Shown one piece after another: positions 1 through 7,984 of a stretch of 64,000 bases of DNA. Within the stretch, counting starts at the first letter, position 1. Every line of letters begins with the position of its first letter. A program made the translations under genes and the position numbers. Source of the stretch: Myxococcota bacterium (lineage in GTDB: Bacteria > Myxococcota_A > UBA796); NCBI GenBank assembly GCA_029251165.1, contig JAQXDW010000047.1, positions 16,084-80,083 on the forward strand, in the 5' to 3' direction. Under the pieces are notes generated by a model. The model searched no databases and had not been told where the DNA came from. It saw only the letters and a list, made by a program, of their open reading frames with translations.

Positions 1-1
1 C

Positions 2-607
2 TGCAAGCGGGTGCTCCTCGAGGGTGACTACTATGCCACCCTCGCTCGCCCCGATGTCTCCCTCGTCACCGACTCGATCTCTCGGATCGACGCCGAGGGT
101 GTGATCACTGAAGCGGGTCGACATGACCTCGACGTGATCCTCTATGCCACCGGCTTCGACATCTGGGACACCGACTGGCCCGGACGGGTGCGGGGCCGAG
201 ACGGGGTGAGCCTGCACGATGCTTACGGAGATGCACCCCGGGCGTGGCTGGGGATGGCCGTGCCTGGGTTTCCCAACCTGTTCACCTTGCTGGGACCGAA
301 CACCGGGCTGGGACACAACAGCGTGGTGTGGATGGCAGAGTGTCAGGTCAACCACATCGTCCGGCTGATGACAGCAGCAGAAGAGGCCGGGCAAGAGGCG
401 CTGGAGGTCCGGGCGTCTGTGCTGGAGGCCTACAACGACGCGCTGCAGGAGCGGATGCAGACGCGCGTGTGGGTGCAGGGGCGGTGTGCGAGCTGGTATC
501 AGCACGCCGATGGCCGGATTCGCGCGCTGTGGCCAGACTCAACGCTGGCGTGGTGGCGTGCGCTGCGGCGGGTCTCGCTGACGGACTACCGTGAGGCGCC
601 GCGATGA
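2..607 (+). CDS. Flavin-containing (Baeyer-Villiger type) monooxygenase, C-terminal part, cut by window start
   Basis: The reading frame is open to the first base of the window, so the 5' end lies outside. The opening residues CKRVLLEGDYYATLARPDV match the segment of class B flavin monooxygenases that follows the NADPH-binding domain. DVILYATGFD is the conserved ATG-containing linker motif of FAD/NADPH monooxygenases, and LFTLLGPNTGLGHNS is the usual C-terminal FAD-domain segment. About 200 residues are visible of a family usually near 500. The family inserts one O2 atom into ketones or hydroxylates soft nucleophiles using NADPH; the substrate cannot be told from this fragment. A GTG at 11 could be mistaken for a start but lies inside a conserved block. 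Confidence 0.88.
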   Translation, partial: CKRVLLEGDYYATLARPDVSLVTDSISRIDAEGVITEAGRHDLDVILYATGFDIWDTDWPGRVRGRDGVSLHDAYGDAPRAWLGMAVPGFPNLFTLLGPNTGLGHNSVVWMAECQVNHIVRLMTAAEEAGQEALEVRASVLEAYNDALQERMQTRVWVQGRCASWYQHADGRIRALWPDSTLAWWRALRRVSLTDYREAPR

Positions 608-725
608 TCCCGCGAAGGCTCACGGGGATCGATGCGCCTCGGCCGATGGCCGTTGAATCACCAGACTACAGCACAGGCAACCTCAGGACTTCATGGATAA
701 TGGAGCGCACCACCAGGAGGTCACC

Positions 726-1010
726 GTGTCTACAATCAACATCTCTCAGCCCCACAACCTCTCCATCGAAGAAGCCCGCGCCAAGCTCGCATCGTTCGAG
801 GAGACCATGTCAAAGTACGGCGTGAACGCGAAGTGGGACGGTGCAAAGGCCACCCTCAAGGGCATGGCGGTCAGCGGCGGCATCGACATCGGCAAGGACA
901 AGCTCGACATCGTGCTCAAGCTCGGCATGATGGCACGGGCAGCCGGCGTCGACTCGACCCGCCTGAAGGCCTCCATCGAGAAGCGGCTGAAGGCAGCGTT
1001 CGGCGAGTAG
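726..1010 (+). CDS. Polyhydroxyalkanoic acid system family protein
   Basis: Small protein (94 aa) starting at a GTG preceded by AGGAGG at 715-720; this start is preferred over the in-frame ATG at 693, which has no such site. The sequence has the pattern of the PHA-granule-region family: an N-terminal strand (TINISQPHNLSIEEARAK), a central KWDGAKATLKG strand pair, and GGIDIGKDKLDIVLKLGM. Members are often found near polyhydroxyalkanoate genes but have no firm biochemical role. Here there is no PHA synthase or depolymerase in view, so the link to storage granules is family knowledge only. Confidence 0.75.
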   Translation: MSTINISQPHNLSIEEARAKLASFEETMSKYGVNAKWDGAKATLKGMAVSGGIDIGKDKLDIVLKLGMMARAAGVDSTRLKASIEKRLKAAFGE

Positions 1011-1124
1011 CTCCGGCTTCATCGAGACCGCTGGCGGTCCCCGCGTCAAGGACGACGCGGCTCCGCGCTCCCGTCTTCGTGCGGAGGCGGAGCGTCGATC
1101 TGGCCTCAGCGTGCGGCCAGCCTC

Positions 1125-2204
1125 CTATGGGCAGCCGGGGCCTTCGCAGGTGTCGCCGACGTAGCAGTAGCGCCCGTTCGGGTTGCCGTTGGTCTTGCCG
1201 TCACAGTCCGAGGCGCAGTTGGTGGTGCCATCGCGACCGTCGCAGCTCTCGCCGTCGTCGCAGGTTCCGTCACCGCAGGTGCCAGGGTCGGTTCCGCCAG
1301 TGTCCGAGGTGCCGGTGTCCGAGGTGCCGGTGTCTGAGGTGCCGGTGTCGCCTCCTCCAGTGTCGGTTCCGGCGAAGGCCTCGATCCAGGACTGGTAGGC
1401 GTCGACTCGGGTAGAGACACCGTAGACGAGACAGTTGGAGTCACCGTAGGAGGTAACGCCGGCGAGGTAAGTCGTTCCGCTGCGGTCGATGAACAGCGGG
1501 CCGCCGCTGTCTCCAAAGCACGGACCACCGTTGACGCCCTGGGCGTAGGAGATCTGGGTGGAGGAGCTGCCGCTGGAGGGGCAGCCGCTGACCGAGCAGC
1601 CCAGACCACCCAGCTCACCGTCGACCTGAAGCTTGACACCGCTGGAGCCATCCTCCGCCTGACCAAAGCCAGCAAAGTTAATGTCCATGCCAGCATCGCT
1701 GGAGGAGAAGCCGACGGATGCCGGGAGACTGGCGACCGGCGTCACCGACTCTGTGATCGCACTGCTCAGCTTGAGGATGGCGATGTCATTGGTCAGCTGG
1801 CTGCGGCTATAGCTGCTGTGGATCTGCAGATCAGAGACCGTATAGAGGTGATCCACGATGTCCACAGACGGATCATCACCGACGTAGATGGCGAGGTTAG
1901 AGGCTGACATCTCCTTGAAGTTCCGGCCGCCCTTGGCCGTGTCCAGGCAGTGCGCAGCGGTGACCACAATGTCACCGGAGATGAGCGTGCCGGTGCAGAA
2001 GGGCTGGACGTAGACCGAGGCGCCGCCATCAGCGAGCTCGTGGAGGGCAACAACGGCATCGTGCTCGGGTGCATCTGGAGCAGAGCCACCGTAGATCATT
2101 GGGTTGAGCCCATGCTCTCCAGATCCCGGAAGGACCTCGCGAGGCCCCTCAAGGGTTCCAGTGTTGCATCCGATGAGAAGAAGAGAGGTCAAGAAACCAG
2201 ACAT
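1125..2204 (-). CDS. Secreted trypsin-like serine protease (S1 family) lipoprotein with Asp-Thr-Gly linker
   Basis: 359 aa. The N-terminus MSGFLTSLLLIGC is a lipoprotein signal with its lipobox Cys at 13. The chymotrypsin fold follows, with an IYGG activation-like site near residue 37, TAAHC (catalytic His), NDIAILKL (Asp) and GDSGGPLF (Ser), so the triad is complete. After the protease domain comes a repetitive DTGTSDTGTSDTG linker, then a Cys-rich tail (CGDGTCDDGESC and further Cys) like the short CGDG modules of myxobacterial surface proteins. It is probably anchored to the outer membrane and digests extracellular protein. Transcribed away from the sigma-factor operon; the roughly 160-bp gap between them should hold both promoters. 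Confidence 0.9.
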   Translation of the reverse strand: MSGFLTSLLLIGCNTGTLEGPREVLPGSGEHGLNPMIYGGSAPDAPEHDAVVALHELADGGASVYVQPFCTGTLISGDIVVTAAHCLDTAKGGRNFKEMSASNLAIYVGDDPSVDIVDHLYTVSDLQIHSSYSRSQLTNDIAILKLSSAITESVTPVASLPASVGFSSSDAGMDINFAGFGQAEDGSSGVKLQVDGELGGLGCSVSGCPSSGSSSTQISYAQGVNGGPCFGDSGGPLFIDRSGTTYLAGVTSYGDSNCLVYGVSTRVDAYQSWIEAFAGTDTGGGDTGTSDTGTSDTGTSDTGGTDPGTCGDGTCDDGESCDGRDGTTNCASDCDGKTNGNPNGRYCYVGDTCEGPGCP

Positions 2205-2363
2205 TAAAGAGACTCCACACGATTGGTATCAGTGACTCTTACGGATGACAGGAGACTCAGGTGACAAGGGTCAGGATATTCGCTCTGGCTGGACTATACT
2301 CAACCCATCAAGCCAAAACCTCACCTCTTTCCCATCTCACTCGACACACTGAAAACGCTCCAG

Positions 2364-2894
2364 GTGCGGTTTCATAATGGTGATGCTGCGGCATTCAGCG
2401 CGCTGGTCGCTCCACACACAGACACCGTCTATACGCTCTGTCTTCGCATCTCTGGGAATGCAACCGAGGCAGAGGATCTCGTACAGGACACGCTGCTCCG
2501 GGCGCTGAGCAGGCACCAGAGCTACGATCCAAGCCGCAGCTTTCGTCCTTGGCTGCTCACCATCACCACCAACCTGTGCCGTGATCGCCTGCGCACGGTC
2601 TGGTGGCGTCGTGTGCTGCCGTTCTCGCGGTCACACGAGACCTCGACTCCCGGGCCAGAGCACGCCACGCTGGCCAGCCAGCGCGACAGCCAGGTTCGCG
2701 TCTCCCTGGCACGCCTCCCGATCCGATACCGAGAGGCGCTCTCGCTCTACTACTTCGACGACATGAGCTACAGAGAGATGGCCTCGATCACTGGTGTCTC
2801 AGTGCCGGCGCTCAAGCAGCGCGTCCGGCGTGGGCGGGTCATGTTGAAAGAAATGGTCTCGGAATTGTATCCGGGCCTGGATCCTGAAACGTAA
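2364..2894 (+). CDS. ECF-type RNA polymerase sigma factor (sigma-70 family)
   Basis: 176 aa. Region 2 is visible as AAFSALVAPHTDTVYTLCLRI, AEDLVQDTLLRAL and RSFRPWLLTITTNLCRDRLR; region 4 as RLPIRYREALSLYYFDDMSYREMASITGVSVPALKQRVRRGR, a helix-turn-helix that reads the -35 box. A short charged linker (about 85-110) joins them, with no extra C-terminal domain. The start is a GTG without a strong ribosome site; an in-frame CTG lies at 2349. First gene of a tight set with the next three genes (gaps 29, 3 and 15 bp), so it probably controls that operon. The third gene, a one-TM protein, is the likely anti-sigma factor. Confidence 0.9.
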   Translation: MRFHNGDAAAFSALVAPHTDTVYTLCLRISGNATEAEDLVQDTLLRALSRHQSYDPSRSFRPWLLTITTNLCRDRLRTVWWRRVLPFSRSHETSTPGPEHATLASQRDSQVRVSLARLPIRYREALSLYYFDDMSYREMASITGVSVPALKQRVRRGRVMLKEMVSELYPGLDPET

Positions 2895-2923
2895 GAGAGC
2901 ACAGGAGAGGTCTCGCCATTTTC

Positions 2924-3661
2924 ATGTCACTGATCATGACCCTGATCCTGAGTGTCGCCCATGCTCGGGTGCTGCCTCTGGAGGTCGAGTCCCTCTTACA
3001 GTCTGTGGAAGCGGACGGTCTTCCCGTGGCCCAGCTTGAGTCCAAGGCCCACGAAGGCGTCGCCAAGGGCGTTCCTTCCGCCCGCATCGTCAGCGTCCTG
3101 GAGGGCATGCAGGGGGATCTGATCGCAGCCCGAGAGCTCCTCCTGCTCTCCGAGACCGCTCCCGATCAGGACGAGCTCCTCTGCGCGACCGCCGCAGGGC
3201 TCCGCGCCGGTGCGGAGCCCAGCACACTCCGCCGACTCACCGGCCTTCCCGAAGCGCTCCGTGGCCCGGCCATTCTGGGCATGGTTGACCTCATGCGGGC
3301 GGGCTTCTCCGAGGCTCAGTCCGTACAGCTCGTCGAAGAGGCCACGGCTGCCAAGCGCCCGGACGAGGCGCTCTCCTCGCTAACGGTTGCCTCAAGCACC
3401 TTGCTCATTCAAGGCACCTCTCACACTGACGTTCTCCAGCTCATCACTGCAGAGCTCGCCTCGGGCCAGTCCAGCCTTATTGCACTCAGCCAGGGCAACA
3501 GCGGCAACAACGGCAACAGCGGCAACAGCAGCAACAGCAGCAACAGCAGCAACAACGGCAACAGCAGCAACAGCAGCAACAGCAGCAACAGCGGCAACAG
3601 CGGCAACAGCGGCAACAGCGGCAACAGCGGCAACAGCGGCAACAGCGGCAACGGAAATTGA
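2924..3661 (+). CDS. Exported helical protein with long Asn/Ser/Gly repeat tail
   Basis: 245 aa. The hydrophobic start (MSLIMTLILSVAHA) reads as a cleavable signal peptide. Residues 20-180 are alpha-helical-looking and rich in Ala/Leu/Glu, with no family I recognise. From about residue 190 to the end the protein is almost only Asn, Ser and Gly in triplets (NSG, NSS, NNG), encoded by 9-bp units such as AACAGCGGC. The second gene of the sigma-factor operon, 29 bp after it and 3 bp before the TM/glycogen-binding gene. The location suggests a periplasmic or surface partner of the sigma/anti-sigma pair; its role is unknown. The tail could be a flexible spacer or an aggregation-prone surface segment. 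Confidence 0.75.
   Translation: MSLIMTLILSVAHARVLPLEVESLLQSVEADGLPVAQLESKAHEGVAKGVPSARIVSVLEGMQGDLIAARELLLLSETAPDQDELLCATAAGLRAGAEPSTLRRLTGLPEALRGPAILGMVDLMRAGFSEAQSVQLVEEATAAKRPDEALSSLTVASSTLLIQGTSHTDVLQLITAELASGQSSLIALSQGNSGNNGNSGNSSNSSNSSNNGNSSNSSNSSNSGNSGNSGNSGNSGNSGNSGNGN
3497..3655 (+). repeat. 9-bp tandem repeats encoding the Asn-Ser-Gly tail
   Basis: A run of about 17 nine-base units of the form AACAGCGGC, AACAGCAGC or AACAACGGC. The last seven or so are nearly identical AACAGCGGC units, so the 3' part looks recently expanded. Unit length is a multiple of three, so slippage would change tail length without breaking the frame. Confidence 0.85.
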
Positions 3662-3664
3662 GAC

Positions 3665-4162
3665 ATGCATGACGATCCCGGCAAGCACCTGACCGTTCAC
3701 CAGGCGCCACCGGATCTCATGGAGCGCGTGCTCGCCCACCAAGTGGGGCCACACCCTGCTCCGATAGAGAGGCCTGGCTGGCGGATTCCAGCGGCCATCG
3801 CAGCATCGTTCTGTCTTGGCATCCTGCTGGGACGCGGTGCCCCGACCGCTGCACCCGATTCCCTTGAGCCGGTCGCAGTGCGCACCACAGAGCAGTCCCC
3901 TGCGCTGACCCCGATCCGGCTGGTCTACCACGCCGAGCAGGCTGTCACGGTCGCCGTCGCTGGAAGCTGGAGCAGCTGGGAGCCAGAGCCGATGCAGCTG
4001 ACGGAAGACGGGATGTTCTTCACCGTCATCGCACTACCGGCAGGTCGGCATGAGTACATGTTCGTCATCGACGGCGAGCAGTGGGCCTCTGATCCGACCG
4101 CACTGCTCACCCACGATGATGGCTTCGGACAGAAGAACGCAGTGATTCAGATCGGAGCTTGA
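3665..4162 (+). CDS. Single-pass membrane protein with AMPK-type glycogen-binding domain; candidate anti-sigma factor
   Basis: 165 aa. Residues 1-40 (MHDDPGKHLTVHQAPPDLM and on) are hydrophilic and resemble the short cytoplasmic arm of ECF anti-sigma factors. One membrane segment follows at about 43-60 (IPAAIAASFCLGILLG). Residues 82-165 form an immunoglobulin-like AMPK/isoamylase-type carbohydrate-binding module (CBM48): VTVAVAGSWSSWEPEPMQL, GRHEYMFVIDGEQWASDP and the closing DDGFGQKNAVIQIG. The topology would place the sugar-binding module in the periplasm and the arm at the sigma factor, so a direct carbohydrate- or envelope-sensing role is an attractive inference. I see no ZAS zinc motif, so the anti-sigma call rests on topology and operon position. 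Confidence 0.7.
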   Translation: MHDDPGKHLTVHQAPPDLMERVLAHQVGPHPAPIERPGWRIPAAIAASFCLGILLGRGAPTAAPDSLEPVAVRTTEQSPALTPIRLVYHAEQAVTVAVAGSWSSWEPEPMQLTEDGMFFTVIALPAGRHEYMFVIDGEQWASDPTALLTHDDGFGQKNAVIQIGA

Positions 4163-4177
4163 TACGCTCCAAAACAA

Positions 4178-5263
4178 ATGCTGCTCCTCCTGCTCACCGT
4201 CGGGTCGACCCAGGCGGCCCCCACATCGATGCTCGCATCTGCACAGGCTACCGGCATCGTCGGGATGGAGCAATGGAGCGGAGCCCCCTCTGCGATCAGC
4301 GGGATCCGCACACGGGTCGGACTGCACCACCGCCAGGAGGTCTTGCTGCGTGGGGCGCTGTCCAGCGAGGTGCTGTGGTGGGCCGGCTCGCCGTATGATC
4401 TTCAGCTCTCCGAGCTGGCCATCACCGGCCTCGGGAGTACAGCGCTGGGCGGGAGCGTGGTGGCCAGCGGAAGCTTCGCCTCCGGCTTCTCCGAGATCAC
4501 CCCCGCGCTGACCGGGCATCACCGCACCGGCAGCCACAACCTCCAGCTTCAGCTCGGCCCCTCTCTGCGCATGAGTCCACAGCTCGCCACCGGAATGGCT
4601 CCTGGCGGCGGCGCTGCCGCGCTGTGGTCCATCCAGGCGTCTCCATCTTTCTCGGTCTGGGCGCTGCTGAATGGAGACCTCTGGTCGAGCAGCAGTGGCC
4701 TCCCGGAAGGCATCATCACCAGTGACCTCGGAGCACGCTGGCACCCTCGACCGCCCCTGATCCTGAGCAGCAGCATGGGCATCTCAGCCACCGGCGGTCA
4801 GACCGCGGGGTGGGTCGCAGGTCTGCCTCCGAGCGACTCACGAATCCTCCGCGGACGCCTGACCGTAGAGCGGCGCCTCCACCCCCACCTCGGGATCCGT
4901 GGTGAGCTGCTCGGAGATCGCGGCATGGGCTCCTTGAGCCATCGCCACACCCGGATCACCATCGGGCTCACCGCTCAGCTCCGCCACCGCCGAAGCACCC
5001 CAGGCCCTCCAGAGGTGATCTTGTTCAGCATCGTCGCCCCTGATGCCACCACGGTCGAGATCCTCGGCAGCTTCAGCGACTGGCGCCCCGTCCCGCTGGC
5101 CCAAGCGGCAGATGGCTCATGGCGCACCGAGCTGAGCCTGGCGGCCGGTATCTATGAGTACATCTACCGGGTCGATGGACAGCCGCGCACGCCGCCAGAG
5201 GCCAAGCGTTACCAGGATGACGGCTTCGGCGGACGCAACGGCGTGCTGATTGTCGGCGAGTGA
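4178..5263 (+). CDS. Exported beta-rich (barrel-like) protein with C-terminal glycogen-binding domain
   Basis: 361 aa. The signal peptide is MLLLLLTVGSTQAAPT. Residues 20-275 alternate short polar and hydrophobic strands rich in Gly/Ser/Leu (for example GLHHRQEVLLRGALSSEVL, SHNLQLQLGPSLRMSPQL, RLTVERRLHPHLGIRGELL), the pattern of an outer-membrane barrel. Residues 278-361 are a second AMPK/CBM48-type module (ATTVEILGSFSDWRPVPL, YEYIYRVDGQP, DDGFGGRNGVLIVGE), clearly related to that of the preceding gene. Fourth gene of the sigma-factor operon, 15 bp after the third. The pairing suggests that barrel protein and candidate anti-sigma factor respond to or bind the same ligand, but no ligand can be named. 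Confidence 0.7.
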   Translation: MLLLLLTVGSTQAAPTSMLASAQATGIVGMEQWSGAPSAISGIRTRVGLHHRQEVLLRGALSSEVLWWAGSPYDLQLSELAITGLGSTALGGSVVASGSFASGFSEITPALTGHHRTGSHNLQLQLGPSLRMSPQLATGMAPGGGAAALWSIQASPSFSVWALLNGDLWSSSSGLPEGIITSDLGARWHPRPPLILSSSMGISATGGQTAGWVAGLPPSDSRILRGRLTVERRLHPHLGIRGELLGDRGMGSLSHRHTRITIGLTAQLRHRRSTPGPPEVILFSIVAPDATTVEILGSFSDWRPVPLAQAADGSWRTELSLAAGIYEYIYRVDGQPRTPPEAKRYQDDGFGGRNGVLIVGE

Positions 5264-5392
5264 TCACCGCCCCCAGCGGGGACTCCAGGCACCCGCCGTC
5301 GGTGTCCTACAATCAGACCCCAACGAGCACCGAAAGACCACTCATCAAGACGAACACGCGCACACGCACTGATTCTGGCAGGAAAACCAACG

Positions 5393-5803
5393 ATGTCCCT
5401 CACCCTACAGTCTGCCTTCGCCCTCCTCCTTACACACGAGGGGCTCCAGCCCGAGCCCATCAACGAAAACCTCATCCGGCTCAGCATACCGACGCCCGAT
5501 GGACCGGTCCGGCTCAGCGTGCTGCTCAACCCCGAGGCCGGTGCGGCAGCGATGTACACGGTGCACCCAGCCAAGGTTTCCGCAGAGCGACGGGTAGAGG
5601 CCGCGGTGCTGATCGCGCAGTTCAACTATGGGCTGATGGCCGGCGCGCTGGAGCTTGACGACGAGGACGGCGAGCTGCGCGTGCGCACCGGAGTGGACTT
5701 CGGCGGCGGTCCAGCCACGGTCCAGGCAATGTCTCGGGCGATGGAGCTGAACCTCGGGCTCCGTGAAGCCGCCACGCCGCTGCTCACGGCGCTGTGTGGC
5801 TGA
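5393..5803 (+). CDS. YbjN/CesT-like fold protein
   Basis: 136 aa. Composition and order (short N-terminal helix, RLSIPTPDGPVRLSVLLNPEAG, later AAVLIAQFNYGLMAGALELDDEDGELRVRTGVDF) fit the YbjN / type III secretion chaperone-like fold, a small alpha/beta domain often found as a stand-alone protein of unclear function or as a peptide-binding chaperone. No signal peptide, so it should be cytoplasmic. It lies 129 bp after the barrel gene, far enough to be its own transcription unit. No close functional partner is visible. Confidence 0.6.
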   Translation: MSLTLQSAFALLLTHEGLQPEPINENLIRLSIPTPDGPVRLSVLLNPEAGAAAMYTVHPAKVSAERRVEAAVLIAQFNYGLMAGALELDDEDGELRVRTGVDFGGGPATVQAMSRAMELNLGLREAATPLLTALCG

Positions 5804-6097
5804 CCGGCCGTCTCAGCAGGTCGCGGCATCCAGTGACCAGACGCTCGCTGATCCCAGGCACTCACCAGCACCACCACTCACCAGCACCGTGCTGCTGGCG
5901 AGGGCTGTCAGGCCCTGACGATGTCAGAAGATGTGAGGACGGAACACCCCGAATCAGTACCGCTGCGGTCTCCTCAGGCGCGCCGCCGGAGATGCCAGCA
6001 GCGCACGGCCTGAGGGCGGACTCTTGGAGCAACGGACGCGTACGGGGCGGTGTCTGGAGGAGAGCGGCGGAGCGATGACACTCTGATGAGTCCGCCT
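5804..6097. other. Intergenic region between convergent genes, no gene seen
   Basis: This 294-bp gap lies between the 3' ends of the YbjN-like gene and the dioxygenase. It holds short inverted repeats such as CAGCAC-c-GTGCTG around 5885-5898 but no ORF with support and no tRNA-like fold that I can see. Confidence 0.4.
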
Positions 6098-6817
6098 TCA
6101 GGCAAGGACGAAGTCAAACGCGCCCAGCAGCGCACCGTCAGACTCGGTGAAGTCAACGATGAGATCCGACTCGACGTAGGGATCGCCGTCGATGTAGGGG
6201 TCGTCCTTGAAGTACAGCTGGGTGGTCAGTCGCACAGCGCCCCCGACGAAGATCTTGACGTGGATGTGGGCTGGTCGGTACTTGCTGCCGTTGAGGTAGA
6301 GCCCTGGGACCAGCGACTGAAACCGCCACACCCCCGCATCGTCTGCAGTGACCCGACCGTAGTAGCGCATCTCCTCGGTCTTCGTGTCGTAGCTGCCGAG
6401 CGGATCGGCATGCCAGAAGTCAACCACCGCGCCTGGAATCGGGCTGCAGTCCGCATCGAGGACGCGGCCCTCCAGCTGAACCGGAGTTCCCTCGTCAGCG
6501 TAGATGTCCAGCATGTCTCGGGCCGGAGGATCCTCTCGGTAGAACGGTCCCTCGATGTTGTCCGATGTCTCGGGACAGGCTCCCCCGGTGTCGGCGCTCC
6601 CGGTGTCGGTGCTTCCCGAGCCTGAGTCGCTCCCGGTGTCGGTGCTCCCCGAGCCTGAGTCGCTGCTGGTGACCGGTGACTTCTTGGGCGTGCAGCCCAG
6701 TCCCAGTGCCGCCATGCCAGCGGAGGAGAGATGGAGAAAATTGCGTCGGTCTAGCGTGGAAACAGGGCACCTCCTGCTTGAACATTGACACGCACAACGG
6801 CAGATGGCGATCCGCAT
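6098..6817 (-). CDS. Intradiol ring-cleavage dioxygenase-like protein, exported; start uncertain
   Basis: The core (about residues 85-239) matches the intradiol dioxygenase / catechol dioxygenase-like fold: DNIEGPFYREDPPARDML, GRVLDADCSPIPGAVVDFWH, YYGRVTADDAGVWRFQSL and the metal-site segment KYRPAHIHVKIF with two His. The family uses Fe(III) held by two Tyr and two His to open catechol-type rings. Before it is a Tat/lipoprotein-like leader (TLDRRNFLHLSSAGMAALGLGC) and a Ser/Gly/DTG linker, so the enzyme is probably exported and lipid-anchored. The only in-frame ATG (6817) gives an odd Cys-rich 18-residue lead with no ribosome site, while AGGAGG at 6770-6775 sits six bases before an in-frame GTT (6763). 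The real start may be there. Confidence 0.8.
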   Translation of the reverse strand: MRIAICRCACQCSSRRCPVSTLDRRNFLHLSSAGMAALGLGCTPKKSPVTSSDSGSGSTDTGSDSGSGSTDTGSADTGGACPETSDNIEGPFYREDPPARDMLDIYADEGTPVQLEGRVLDADCSPIPGAVVDFWHADPLGSYDTKTEEMRYYGRVTADDAGVWRFQSLVPGLYLNGSKYRPAHIHVKIFVGGAVRLTTQLYFKDDPYIDGDPYVESDLIVDFTESDGALLGAFDFVLA

Positions 6818-7040
6818 TGTTCGTACTGAAAAGTATCAAAAATATGAACAATCAAAAACAATAAAACCAATCATCAGAATAATGAAGAATGGACACGGGG
6901 CTGAATCACTCGCTGGGGGTCCGCGATGGACCGTTGAGGGCTTGCCTGCGCAGCCTGCCGTCGCCGGAGAAGCGCGGCCCCTGGCCTCTCGCGACCGACA
7001 AAGCGGGTACGCTGTCGAAGACTCGGAGCACGGTGACCAC

Positions 7041-7955
7041 ATGAGCGAGACGCACTCCTACCCCATCGGAATTCCTGGACAGCCGTGGGGGCACCCAGAG
7101 CGAGCCGCCTGGCGTGACCGGCAGCGAATCCAGCGCTCCTATGCCGAGGAAGTGCTCGCTCGGATCGCCCCCCTTCACGCCACCCTCGACGTGCAGCAGT
7201 ACGGCACCCTGAGCACCCCCGATGGTGACTACCCGCTGCTGATGCTGCGCAGCCGGGGCTGGGATCCCGCACGACCGACCGCGCTGATCACTGGCGGTGT
7301 TCATGGCTACGAGACCAGCGGGGTCCAGGGCGCGATTCGGTTCGCCGCGACCGAAGCGACCCGGCTCAGCACACAGCTCAACCTCGCCATCTTTCCCTGC
7401 ATCAGCCCGTGGGGCTACGAGACGATCAACCGCTGGAACCCTGACGCAGTGGACCCCAACCGCTCGTTCGTTCCCGACAGCCCCTCCGCAGAGTGCGCCC
7501 TGATGATGGCCGCCGTCGCCCGCCTCGGCGAGATCACCGTCCACATCGATCTGCACGAGACGACCGACACCGACAACTCCGAGTTCCGCCCAGCCCGCGC
7601 GGCCCGAGATGCCATCACGCAGTCCGTCTGGAGCATCCCCGACGGCTTCTACCTCGTCGGCCGAACCGACTGCCCCGCGCCCGAATTCCAGGCCGCGATC
7701 CGCGATGCCGTCGCGGCCGTCACCCACATCGCGCCGGCTGAAGACGGCCTCATCATCGGCGTGCCCGTCGAGCAGCCGGGGGTGATCAACTACGACGCGG
7801 TGGCGCTGGGGCTGTGCTCCGGCCTGACCGATGCCCCCTGGAGCACGACCACCGAGGTCTACCCCGACAGCCCGAAGACCGACTCGGAGTGCTGCATCGC
7901 AGCCCAGGTCGCGGCAGTGGTCGGCGGCCTGACGTTCGTCGCCGCGCAGGGCTGA
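7041..7955 (+). CDS. M14-family zinc metallopeptidase / AstE-like deacylase
   Basis: 304 aa from the ATG at 7041. Zinc-carboxypeptidase motifs are in order: TGGVHGYETSG (HxxE zinc ligands), NPDAVDPNRSF (the Asn-Arg substrate-binding pair), and HIDLHETTDTD (third zinc His). The family cleaves C-terminal amino acids or acyl groups (carboxypeptidases, succinylglutamate desuccinylase, aspartoacylase). The lack of a signal peptide and the compact length favour a cytoplasmic amidase or aspartoacylase-like enzyme over a digestive carboxypeptidase; the substrate is unknown. The longer frame from 6804 crosses an AT-rich intergenic stretch and is not used. Confidence 0.82.
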   Translation: MSETHSYPIGIPGQPWGHPERAAWRDRQRIQRSYAEEVLARIAPLHATLDVQQYGTLSTPDGDYPLLMLRSRGWDPARPTALITGGVHGYETSGVQGAIRFAATEATRLSTQLNLAIFPCISPWGYETINRWNPDAVDPNRSFVPDSPSAECALMMAAVARLGEITVHIDLHETTDTDNSEFRPARAARDAITQSVWSIPDGFYLVGRTDCPAPEFQAAIRDAVAAVTHIAPAEDGLIIGVPVEQPGVINYDAVALGLCSGLTDAPWSTTTEVYPDSPKTDSECCIAAQVAAVVGGLTFVAAQG

Positions 7956-7984
7956 GCCAGCCCCCCGCGCGATGGCAGCCAGCC

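Noticed and set aside
3421..3684. A poly-Leu minus-strand frame that looks like a membrane protein
   Set aside because: It is the complement of the Asn/Ser/Gly repeat and has no start signal.
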